From contig NZ_JACHMI010000001.1 of the NCBI RefSeq assembly GCF_014207985.1, forward strand, positions 1,471,001 through 1,535,000: 64,000 nt of DNA. Reading direction: 5' to 3'. Origin of the DNA: Nonomuraea rubra. GTDB taxonomy: Bacteria > Actinomycetota > Actinomycetes > Streptosporangiales > Streptosporangiaceae. The position numbers were made by a program, and so were the translations under genes. The notes under the pieces were generated by a model that saw only the letters and a list, made by a program, of their open reading frames with translations, had not been told where the DNA came from and made no database searches. Positions 27,344 through 34,838 of the stretch are shown here, in pieces (position 1 is the first letter of the stretch; each line of letters begins with the position of its first letter).

Positions 27344-27703
27344 GTGAGCGTGTACACACCCGCGGAAGTCGTCGAGGAGACCGGGTTCACCATCGACACC
27401 CTCCGCTACTACGAGAAGATCGGCCTGCTGGAGCGCGTCGACCGCAACGCGGCCGGGCAGCGCCGGTTCAGCCAGGAGGACGTCGGCTGGCTGGGCATGG
27501 TCCGCTGCCTGCGCGACACCGGCATGCCCATCGCCACGATGTTGCGCTTCGCCGAGCTCGTACGCGCGGGCGACCACACGATCCCCGACCGCATCGAGCT
27601 CCTGGAAGAGCACGACCGGCAGGTCCAGGCCCAGATCGCGAACCTCGCCGAGCGCCAGAGCTACATCCACCACAAGATTTCCTACTACCGCAGCCTCATG
27701 TAG
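27344..27703 (+). CDS. MerR-family transcriptional regulator
   Basis: 119 aa. Winged HTH of the MerR class (YTPAEVVEETGFTIDTLRYY, EKIGLLERVDRNAAGQRRFS), then the dimerisation helix (RIELLEEHDRQVQAQIANLA) ending HHKISYYRSL. There are no effector cysteines for a metal sensor, so a small organic ligand is more likely. GTG 27344 is set by the promoter and is probably the first transcribed base. Regulates itself and the divergent aldo/keto reductase (inference from the operators). Confidence 0.92.
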   Translation: MSVYTPAEVVEETGFTIDTLRYYEKIGLLERVDRNAAGQRRFSQEDVGWLGMVRCLRDTGMPIATMLRFAELVRAGDHTIPDRIELLEEHDRQVQAQIANLAERQSYIHHKISYYRSLM

Positions 27704-27739
27704 CCCTGCCTTTGCGGCCCGGTTGCTACACCTCGATCC

Positions 27740-29218
27740 ATGGCCGGATCGAGAGGGGGGTGGCTCGACGTCCCGCTGAGCCGCGTCGCCCGACTGTGCG
27801 CCGCGATGCTGTTCGTGCTGCTCGCGCACGTCACGCTCATCCAGGCGTTCGGCTCGCACGCGCTCAACGCCGACCGCAGGAACGAGCGCACGCTGATCGA
27901 CAGGTACGGCCGCCCGCGCGGCGACATCCTCACCTACGACGGCACCCCCATCGCCACCAGCCTGCCCATCGGCGGCCCGTACCGGTACCGGCGCGCCTAC
28001 CCCCGGGGCGAGGAGTACGCGGCCGTCACCGGGCACGTGTCGCTGCACCGCACGACCGGCATCGAACAGGCGCAGGACGCGGTGCTGTCCGGCGACGACG
28101 CCAAGGTCAGGGTCAGGTCGCTGGTCGGGGACGGGACCGTCGAAGGGGCCGACCTCCGGCTGACCATCCGTGACCGGGTGCAGCGGGCGGCGTACCAGGG
28201 GCTGCGGGCGGCGGGCCTTCCGGGAGCGGTGGTGGCGCTCGACCCCGCGACCGGGGCGGTCCTGGGGCTGGCCACGTACCCGACGTACGATCCGAACACG
28301 CTGACCACCTTCGACGGGAAGCTGCTGGCCGACACCGCCCGGCGGTTGCGGCAGACGCCCTCGCAGCCCCTGCTCAACCGGGCGCTGAACCAGCTCTATC
28401 CGCCCGGATCCACGTTCAAGCTCGTCACCGCGGCGGCGGCGATCGCGTCCGGCGAGTACACGCCGACGGGCGCGGTGCACGCGCCCGCCCGGCTGCGGCT
28501 GCCAGGGGCGCCGGCGTACCTGGAGACCGGGCGGTGCGGGAACGGGCGGCCGACGCTCGCGTACGCGTTCCAGGCGTCCTGCGACACCGCCTTCGCCGCC
28601 ATCGGGCTGCAGCTCGGGCAGGACCTGCTGCGGGAGCAGGCGGAGGCGTTCGGGTTCAACGCCGGGCAGTTGCGGATCCCGCTGCTCGCGACGCCCAGCC
28701 GGTATCCGCCGGTCGAGGACAGGACGCAGATGGCGCTGGCGGCCATCGGGCACCACGACAACCGGGTGACGCCGCTGATGGTGGCCATGTTGTCGGCGGC
28801 CGTGGCGAACAACGGGGTGCTGATGCGGCCTTACCTGGTGGAGGAGGCGCGGCTGCCGGACGGGGCGGTGATCAACCGGGCCTCGCCCGTGCCGTACCGG
28901 ACGGCTGTGCCGCCCATGCTGGCGCGGTACCTGGCGGCCATGATGACGGCCGTCTCCCCTGATCGGGGGAAGGGGGCGGAGGCTCCTGGGTTGTCCAAGG
29001 CGCCCGGGGTCTCCGACGTGACGGGGGTGCCAGGGGTGCGGATGGCGGCCAAGACGGCCGCGTCGGACGGGGTGCCGGGGGAGCACGCCGTGATCACGGC
29101 CTTCGCGCCGGCGGAGGCGCCCGAGGTGGCTGTGGGGGTGGTGCTGGAACGGCCGGGGGATCGGGTGGACGCCGTGGCCACCATCGCCCGCGCCGTCATC
29201 GCGGCCGCCCTGAGGTGA
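27740..29218 (+). CDS. Class B penicillin-binding protein, PbpA/FtsI-like, with atypical KTG motif
   Basis: 492 aa. One N-terminal membrane anchor (RVARLCAAMLFVLLAHVTLI), a short dimerisation region, then a transpeptidase domain. SxxK is Ser224-Thr-Phe-Lys227 (PPGSTFKLV); the second motif is SCD (280-282) instead of SxN; the third is KTA (438-440, in MAAKTAASDG) instead of KTG. A Pro/Gly-rich insert (411-433) precedes it. Should cross-link peptidoglycan if active. TACACC ends seven bases before ATG 27740 (leaderless). No cell-division genes adjoin. Confidence 0.88.
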   Translation: MAGSRGGWLDVPLSRVARLCAAMLFVLLAHVTLIQAFGSHALNADRRNERTLIDRYGRPRGDILTYDGTPIATSLPIGGPYRYRRAYPRGEEYAAVTGHVSLHRTTGIEQAQDAVLSGDDAKVRVRSLVGDGTVEGADLRLTIRDRVQRAAYQGLRAAGLPGAVVALDPATGAVLGLATYPTYDPNTLTTFDGKLLADTARRLRQTPSQPLLNRALNQLYPPGSTFKLVTAAAAIASGEYTPTGAVHAPARLRLPGAPAYLETGRCGNGRPTLAYAFQASCDTAFAAIGLQLGQDLLREQAEAFGFNAGQLRIPLLATPSRYPPVEDRTQMALAAIGHHDNRVTPLMVAMLSAAVANNGVLMRPYLVEEARLPDGAVINRASPVPYRTAVPPMLARYLAAMMTAVSPDRGKGAEAPGLSKAPGVSDVTGVPGVRMAAKTAASDGVPGEHAVITAFAPAEAPEVAVGVVLERPGDRVDAVATIARAVIAAALR

Positions 29219-29227
29219 GCCGGGCTC

Positions 29228-29243
29228 GGGACGGCGCCGTCCC
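29228..29243. terminator. Possible bidirectional terminator
   Basis: A perfect 16-bp palindrome GGGACGGCGCCGTCCC lies in the 35-bp gap between two convergent stops. It lacks a T-run on the top strand, so termination is an inference from position. Confidence 0.4.
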
Positions 29244-29253
29244 CCCGCCCGGT

Positions 29254-31116
29254 TCAGCGGTAGGCGGTGGCCTGGAGGGTGTAGAGGTCGGCGTAGAGGC
29301 CGTCGAGGGACATGAGGGTGTCGTGGTCGCCCTGTTCGGTGATGGTGCCGTGGTCGAGGACGTAGATGCGGTCGGCGTAGCGGACGCTGGCCAGGCGGTG
29401 GGTGATGAGCAGGACGGTGCGGCCGTCGGCGTGGTGGCGGATGCGTTCGAAGAGGGCGTGTTCGGCGCGGGCGTCGAGGGCGGCGGTGGGTTCGTCGCAG
29501 ATGAGCAGGTCGGCGTCGCGGTGGAAGCCGCGGGCGACGGCGATGCGCTGCCATTGGCCGCCGGACAGTTCGTGGCCGTCCTTGAAGCGGCGGTCGAGCA
29601 GGGTGCGGTAGCCGTGCGGGAGGGCGGCGATGACCTCGTCGGCGCCGGCGACCGCGGCGGCGGCGTGCAGGGCGGGTTCGCCCTTGCCGGTGCCCATGGT
29701 GATGTTGTAGCGGGCGGTCAGCGGCCAGCGGGTGTGGTCCTGGGCGATGACGGCGGTGCGGGAGCGGAGGGCTTCGGGGCTGACCTGGCGCAGGTCGGTG
29801 TCGTCCCAGTGGACGGTGCCGGTGTCGGGTTCGTACAGGCCGGACAGGATCTTGGCCAGGGTGGTCTTGCCGGAGCCGTTCTCGCCGACGAACGCGATCA
29901 CCTCGCCCTGCTTGATCTCGATCGAGACGCCCCGCAGAGCGGGGGCGGGAGCGCCGGGGTAGGTGAAGGTGACGCCGGTGGCGGTGATGCGTTCGAAGCT
30001 CTCCGGGATGGGGGAGTGGCGGGGCCCGGGGATGCGGCCTTCGGCGTCGGCGCAGAAGTCGAGGAAGTCGGTGAAGTAGAGGCCCTCCTCGTAGAGGCGG
30101 TTGGTGGCGTACATGAGCCGGCCGAGCGATCCCTGGGCCGAGCGGATGGCCAGGACGGCGGTGCCGGCCACGGCCAGCGGGATGGCGGCGACGGCGAGCA
30201 GGACGCCGAGCGCGACGTAGACGAGTGCGGCGCCGAGGCCGCCCAGGGCCTCGCCGGCCAGGCGGGCCATGGTCTGGCGGCGGGCCAGGCGCAGCATGAC
30301 GTCCTGCTCGGCCTTGGCCACCGCGTCGTACATGCGCAGCAGGAAGCCGCGCATGGTGAACGCGCGGACCTCGGCCGCGGGCTCCCGTTCGGCCAGGAGC
30401 TGGCCGATGATCCACTTGCGGCGGTTGGCGGGGATGAGGGAGTACATGGTGGCGTACTGCATGCGGGCGCTGCGGACGGCGGCCCACGCGTCGGGCAGGA
30501 CGGCCAGGAGGAGGAGCGGCAGGAGGACGGGGTGCAGGACGCCGAGCACGCCCGCGACGGCGGCGATGCCGACGGCGGCGGTGACCACGTCGATGGTGCA
30601 GGTGACCACCGAGTCGGCCATGGCCGCCCCGCGCAGCCTGGCGCGTTGCAGGGCGTCGTGGAAGTCGGGGTCGTCGTAGGCCACCAGGTTCACGCGGCTG
30701 GTCAGGCCGTACAGGCGCTCCTCGGTGAGGCGGGTGACCTGCGGGTCGAGGCGTGACTGGGCCCAGCCCGCGCCGGCCTGCGTGGTCGTGCGCAGCACGG
30801 CCGCCCCGGCGACCAGGGCGAGGCTGGGCAGGGCGGCCATGACGCGGTCGGGCGTGGGGCCCTCGCTGAACAGGGCGGTCAGCACGCCGGTGGTGGCCAG
30901 CAGGCCGAACGCGGTGAAGACGCCGCCGAGCAGGTTGAGCACGATCGTGGCCGCCGTGTCGCGGGGGCTGGCCCGCCAGGCCATCCGCATCGCCTGCCCG
31001 ATGAGGGACGGCAGCTTTCTGGCGATGGTCAGGAAGCCGACCTCCGCCATCTTGTCGGTGTGGGCGTACCACTCGGAGAAGGACATCTCGCCGAGCTCGA
31101 GCGGCTCATCGGCCAT
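29254..31116 (-). CDS. ABC transporter, fused permease and ATP-binding protein
   Basis: 620 aa half-transporter of the exporter type. Residues about 60-330 hold the transmembrane domain (for example LVAGAAVLRTTTQAGAGWAQ); from about 370 the nucleotide-binding domain has Walker A GENGSGKTT, signature ELSGGQWQRIA, Walker B LLICDEP and H-loop LLITHRLA. It resembles HlyB/MsbA-like exporters often tied to antibiotic or peptide export; no substrate gene adjoins. ATG 31116 follows CACACT by six bases. Divergent from the third NB-ARC/LuxR regulator; the two genes share the string CACACTCACA before their starts, suggesting common control. Confidence 0.92.
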   Translation of the reverse strand: MADEPLELGEMSFSEWYAHTDKMAEVGFLTIARKLPSLIGQAMRMAWRASPRDTAATIVLNLLGGVFTAFGLLATTGVLTALFSEGPTPDRVMAALPSLALVAGAAVLRTTTQAGAGWAQSRLDPQVTRLTEERLYGLTSRVNLVAYDDPDFHDALQRARLRGAAMADSVVTCTIDVVTAAVGIAAVAGVLGVLHPVLLPLLLLAVLPDAWAAVRSARMQYATMYSLIPANRRKWIIGQLLAEREPAAEVRAFTMRGFLLRMYDAVAKAEQDVMLRLARRQTMARLAGEALGGLGAALVYVALGVLLAVAAIPLAVAGTAVLAIRSAQGSLGRLMYATNRLYEEGLYFTDFLDFCADAEGRIPGPRHSPIPESFERITATGVTFTYPGAPAPALRGVSIEIKQGEVIAFVGENGSGKTTLAKILSGLYEPDTGTVHWDDTDLRQVSPEALRSRTAVIAQDHTRWPLTARYNITMGTGKGEPALHAAAAVAGADEVIAALPHGYRTLLDRRFKDGHELSGGQWQRIAVARGFHRDADLLICDEPTAALDARAEHALFERIRHHADGRTVLLITHRLASVRYADRIYVLDHGTITEQGDHDTLMSLDGLYADLYTLQATAYR

Positions 31117-31200
31117 GGTGTGAGTGTGCCCACGCGGGGCGGCACTTCTCCATCCAATTAAGTCTGGGCGCGGAGCGTGGTTGGTGACACACTCACAGTG

Positions 31201-33567
31201 ATGCAGCGATTCGCGGACCTCAGCAGCCTCCCGGCGGAGCCGAACCCGTTCGTGGGCCGGGAGGCCGATGTCGACGAGCTCGTCCACCTGATGCGCGTCT
31301 CCCGGGTCGTGACGCTGTGCGGGGCGGGCGGCATCGGGAAGACCCGGCTGGCCCTGCGGCTCGCCGTCAGGCTGGCCTGCGCGGACGCGGGCGGCGTGTG
31401 CCTGAGCGAGCTGGCCGACCTGGAGAAGGGGCAGCTCAGAGCCCACGTCGCGGCCGCGCTCGGCATCTCGGGCGACCTGGTGGAGACGATCGGCGACCGG
31501 CGCGTGCTGCTGCTGCTCGACAACTGCGAGCCGGTCATCGGGGAGTGCGCCGAGCTCTGCCGCGACCTGCTGCGGGCCTGCCCGGGAGTGACGGTGCTGG
31601 CGACCAGCAGGGAGCCGCTGCGGGTGCCGGGCGAGACGCTGTGGCGGGTGCCGCCGCTGTCGGTGGGCGAGCCGGTGGAGGGCGTCGAGAGCGAGGCGGT
31701 GCGGCTGTTCGTGGCCAGGGCCACGGCGGCGCGGCCCGGCTTCGAGCTGACCGGGGAGACGCGGCCGCTGGTGGGGGAGCTGTGCCGGGCGCTCGACGGG
31801 CTGCCGCTGGCGATCGAGCTGGCCGCCGCCATGGTCCGGGTGTTGTCCGTGGGGCAGCTCGTCGAGCGGCTGGACGACCGGTTCAGGCTGCTGGCGGGCG
31901 GCGCCCGCACGGCTCCGGCGCGGCACCGTACGCTCAGGGCGGCGGTGGACTGGAGCTACCGGCTGCTCAGCCCGCAGGAGCGGCTGCTGCTGCGCCGTAC
32001 GGCCGCCTTCCGCTCCTCCTGGACGCTGGACCTGGCCGAATGGGTCTGCGCGGGCCCCGGGCTCGCGGAGGAGGAGGTGCTGCCCCGGCTCTGCGACCTG
32101 GTGGACAAGTCGCTGGTCGTGCTCGACGGCGAGGTGGCGGGGCACGCGCGTTACCGGCTGCTGGAGACCGTCCGCGAGTACGCGCTGGAGCAGCTCGCCG
32201 AGTCCGGCGAGGAGGCCGAGCTGCGCCGCCGCCACCTGACGGCGCTGGCCGGGCTGGCCGCCAGGTTCAAGGAGTCGCTGGCCCCGGGGGTGCGCACGTC
32301 GTGGCCGGTGGTCGAGCGCTACGTCAACCTCTTCGACGGCCTCAAGGCCGAGGTGAACTCCGCCTGCGACTGGTCGATCGCCATCGGCATGCCGGACACC
32401 GCGCTCACCCTGCTGACCGACATCCGCTTCCTGCTGATCGGCAGCGGCCGCAAGCTCGACTCGACCGACCGGCTCGACCGGCTGCTCGCCCTCGACGCCC
32501 CCCAGGTGCCGCAGGGGCTGCGCGGGCGGGCCACGATCGTGCGCGGGGAGCTGGCGCTGGCCGCGGGCGACTTCGAGCCGGCGCTGCGGCACGTACGCGC
32601 CGGGCTGGAGCTGTGCTCGGCCGCCGAGGACGTGTACGGCACCGCCCTCGGCACGATCGCGCTGGCCCAGCTCACCGGCGAGCAGTCGGCGATCGACCGG
32701 GCGCTCGGCACGGCCAGGCAGTCGGGCGATCTCGTCCTGGAGTCGCTGGCCCAGGCCACGAGGGCACGCTACGGCCTGCACCAGGGCCGCCTGCACGAGG
32801 CGCAGCGCGCCTACCAGGAGGTGCTGTCGATCAGCGAGGAGCTCGACAACCACTACGGCCAGACCTTCGGCCACATCGGCCTGGCGCAGGTGGCCAGGCG
32901 CTCGGGCGACCTCGGCACCGCCAGGCGGCACTACGAGTCGGGGCTGAGCCTGCTCAAGCACGTGGACGCCAGGCAGCAGATCGTGAGCTGCCTGGCAGGG
33001 CTCGGCCGGGTGGCGCTGGACGAGGGCGACCTGGCCGAGGCCAGGGTCAGGCTGACCGAGGCGCTGGTGCTCAGCCGCGACGCGGGCCTGCGGGCCGGCA
33101 TCGCCCGCCGGCTGGACGCGTGGGCCGCGCTGGTCACGGCCGAGGGCGACCACCGGCGCGCGGTCCTGCTGGTGGCGGCGGCGGTGACGCTGGGCGGGCG
33201 GCAGCCGGACGCCCGCACCGAGGACGTGCTGCGCCCGGCCCGCGAGAGCCTCGGCGAGGCCGTCGCCGGCGTGTTGTGGGCGGAGGGCACCCGGTTCACC
33301 GCCGACCAGGCCGTGGCCTGCGCGCTCGAAGGTGACCTGCCCCAGGCGCCGGTCGTGCCGGTCGCGCCGGTCCGCCAGGACAGCAGGCTCACGGCCAGGG
33401 AGCAGGAGATCGCCGAGCTGGTCGCCAGGGGGCTCAGCAACCGGGGGATCGCCGACGAGCTCGTCATCAGCCCGGCGACCGTGGCCAGGCACGTGGCCAA
33501 CATCCTGGCGAAGCTGGGGTTCGCCACGCGTACACAGATCGCCGCATGGGTGATCGGCAGTCGCTGA
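31201..33567 (+). CDS. NB-ARC/TPR/LuxR-type giant transcriptional regulator, copy 3
   Basis: 788 aa. Opener LPAEPNPFVGREADVDEL, Walker A CGAGGIGKTR, Walker B LLLLDNCEPV, ATSREPL, GLPLAIELAAAM, winged helix (LLRRTAAFRSSWTLDLAEWV), TPR region, and C-terminal LuxR HTH (LTAREQEIAELVARGLSNRG). More diverged from copies 1 and 2 than they are from each other. ATG 31201 with CACACT seven bases upstream; GTG 31198 is adjacent in frame. An AMP-like fragment follows 350 bp downstream, so the pair recurs in reversed order. Divergent from the ABC exporter. Confidence 0.9.
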   Translation: MQRFADLSSLPAEPNPFVGREADVDELVHLMRVSRVVTLCGAGGIGKTRLALRLAVRLACADAGGVCLSELADLEKGQLRAHVAAALGISGDLVETIGDRRVLLLLDNCEPVIGECAELCRDLLRACPGVTVLATSREPLRVPGETLWRVPPLSVGEPVEGVESEAVRLFVARATAARPGFELTGETRPLVGELCRALDGLPLAIELAAAMVRVLSVGQLVERLDDRFRLLAGGARTAPARHRTLRAAVDWSYRLLSPQERLLLRRTAAFRSSWTLDLAEWVCAGPGLAEEEVLPRLCDLVDKSLVVLDGEVAGHARYRLLETVREYALEQLAESGEEAELRRRHLTALAGLAARFKESLAPGVRTSWPVVERYVNLFDGLKAEVNSACDWSIAIGMPDTALTLLTDIRFLLIGSGRKLDSTDRLDRLLALDAPQVPQGLRGRATIVRGELALAAGDFEPALRHVRAGLELCSAAEDVYGTALGTIALAQLTGEQSAIDRALGTARQSGDLVLESLAQATRARYGLHQGRLHEAQRAYQEVLSISEELDNHYGQTFGHIGLAQVARRSGDLGTARRHYESGLSLLKHVDARQQIVSCLAGLGRVALDEGDLAEARVRLTEALVLSRDAGLRAGIARRLDAWAALVTAEGDHRRAVLLVAAAVTLGGRQPDARTEDVLRPARESLGEAVAGVLWAEGTRFTADQAVACALEGDLPQAPVVPVAPVRQDSRLTAREQEIAELVARGLSNRGIADELVISPATVARHVANILAKLGFATRTQIAAWVIGSR

Positions 33568-33904
33568 GCGTTTCTACACATCGCGCGTACATCGTCGAAT
33601 GGCCATGTCAGCGCATGTGCGGGAGCCGTGTGCACGCCTAACGTTCGTTACGTGATCGACCGCACCGCGCGTTCCTCGCCCCTCGCGACGGGGGCGCCAC
33701 GGCCGATCGGTCGGGGACGTCACGCGTCCGCATGGGGCTGGGCCTTCTCGGAGGGGTGGGGGTCCTGCTCCGGACGTGTGACAGCGGGCTCGAGTCGCGC
33801 AGGGCTCGGGCCCGCCCACCTCGCGAAGGGAGTGCACGGCACCGGCCGGGGAATGCACAGCGGCCTACATACATCGGTGGATGCTCCGGCAGCCCCGGCA
33901 GCCG
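33568..33904. other. Intergenic region without a supported gene
   Basis: 337 bp between the third regulator and the third AMP-like gene. A short frame at 33628-33921 has an unconvincing composition and no family resemblance. TGCACA and TACATA near 33854-33871 recall elements found before the other two AMP-like genes, and TACGTT at 33905-33910 is the probable -10. No hairpin with T-run was seen. Confidence 0.5.
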
Positions 33905-33917
33905 TACGTTGGCGGGC

Positions 33918-34691
33918 ATGAGACCCACCGCCTCGACCACCGGCACCGTGATCCATGAAGTGTTCCGCCGGGCCTACGAGCGCGGTGACCGTCCCGCCCT
34001 CATCGACCTGCGCGGTGGCCACGTCTACGGCTATCGCCGGCTGGTGACCGAGGTGACCAGGGCGGCTTCCGGGCTCGTGCGCAGGGGCGCCCGGCGTGAC
34101 CAGGTGGTGGGCGTCCACGTGTCCACGGTGGGCGCCCAGACGCTGGCCGTGCACACGGTGCTGGCCGCGGGCGGGGTGGCGGCGCCGGTCGATCGGGGGC
34201 TGGGCGCGTACGAGATGGCGGCGTGGCTGCGGGAGTGCGACGCGCGGGTCCTGATCACCACGCCGGATCTGGCGGAGACGGCGACCCTGGCGGCGGAGGA
34301 GTCGCGGGTGCGCCAGGTCGTGTCGCTGGGGCCGGCGCTCGACACGATCGACTTCCGCTGCCTGCTCTCGCTGGAGCCCACCGCGCTGCCCGCGCTCGAC
34401 GCCAAGCGCCAGCTCGCCGTGCTGCTCGCCGACGGCGCCCGCCTGTCCCACGCGGACCTGATGGCCAGGATGGCGGCGCTCGACCTCCCGGTACGCCTGG
34501 CCGAGACGGACGTGGTGCTGACCACGTGGCTGCCGGACGGCGGCTGCGGCCTGCTCGCTCTGGTCGGGCTCGGCGTGTCGAAGGGCGCGCTGGTGGTGGC
34601 CGCGGACGGCGCCGATCTCGCCGGCACCGCCCACGACTTCGGCGTCACGGTCGTGACGGGCGCCGACGGCACGCTGGAGCGCGTCGGCTGA
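33918..34691 (+). CDS. Truncated acyl-adenylate-enzyme-like protein, copy 3, with lost A3 loop
   Basis: 257 aa, the longest of the three fragments. N-terminal ANL subdomains are recognisable (YGYRRLVTEVTRAASGLVRR, VVGVHVSTVGAQTLAVHTVL, ECDARVLITTPDLAETA). Where the A3 motif TSGTTGxPKGV should stand, the sequence reads AVLLADGARLSHADLMA: the H-x-x-L tail of A3 survives but the P-loop itself is deleted. Motifs A5-A10 are missing. ATG 33918 has TACGTT seven bases upstream. Adenylation activity is unlikely; substrate binding without catalysis is possible. Confidence 0.75.
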   Translation: MRPTASTTGTVIHEVFRRAYERGDRPALIDLRGGHVYGYRRLVTEVTRAASGLVRRGARRDQVVGVHVSTVGAQTLAVHTVLAAGGVAAPVDRGLGAYEMAAWLRECDARVLITTPDLAETATLAAEESRVRQVVSLGPALDTIDFRCLLSLEPTALPALDAKRQLAVLLADGARLSHADLMARMAALDLPVRLAETDVVLTTWLPDGGCGLLALVGLGVSKGALVVAADGADLAGTAHDFGVTVVTGADGTLERVG

Positions 34692-34703
34692 GCTCGCCCG
34701 TTC

Positions 34704-34715
34704 GAGAGCGCTCTC
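34704..34715. promoter_or_regulatory. CebR-like LacI-family operator palindrome
   Basis: GAGAGCGCTCTC is a perfect 12-bp palindrome, similar in core to the streptomycete CebR operator TGGGAGCGCTCCCA. It lies 124 bp upstream of the sugar-binding protein start, outside any gene. Confidence 0.5.
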
Positions 34716-34746
34716 TCGAATATGCGGAGCTGTTACCGCCCATCCC

Positions 34747-34800
34747 TTGACGACGCGCGGCCCGAAGTGGGTTGATAGCCGTTGTTGACAACGTTGTCAA
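34747..34800 (+). promoter_or_regulatory. Promoter and LacI-type operator of the sugar importer
   Basis: TTGACG at 34747 may be the -35, with TTGATA near 34772 as a weak -10. The perfect palindrome TTGACAACGTTGTCAA (34785-34800) covers the predicted transcription start. Its 12-bp core GACAACGTTGTC is repeated exactly at 50038-50049, next to a LacI gene. Confidence 0.7.
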
Positions 34801-34838
34801 ATCACCAACTTCGGGGGATTTCGAAGGGATGGTGTGGA

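Noticed and set aside
26339..31072. A single 1577-codon open frame on the minus strand
   Set aside because: Only its last 307 codons (aldo/keto reductase) are a protein; the rest is the antisense of the MerR and PBP genes and part of the ABC exporter in the wrong frame, kept open by high GC.
29254..33492. A 1412-codon minus-strand frame that would fuse an ABC exporter to a long N-terminal region
   Set aside because: The extra sequence is antisense to the LuxR regulator, with Arg/Gln/His-rich nonsense composition; the exporter starts at ATG 31116.
33628..33921. Small ORF between the third regulator and third AMP-like gene
   Set aside because: No SD, no family resemblance, and unlike real genes nearby in amino-acid composition; kept as intergenic.
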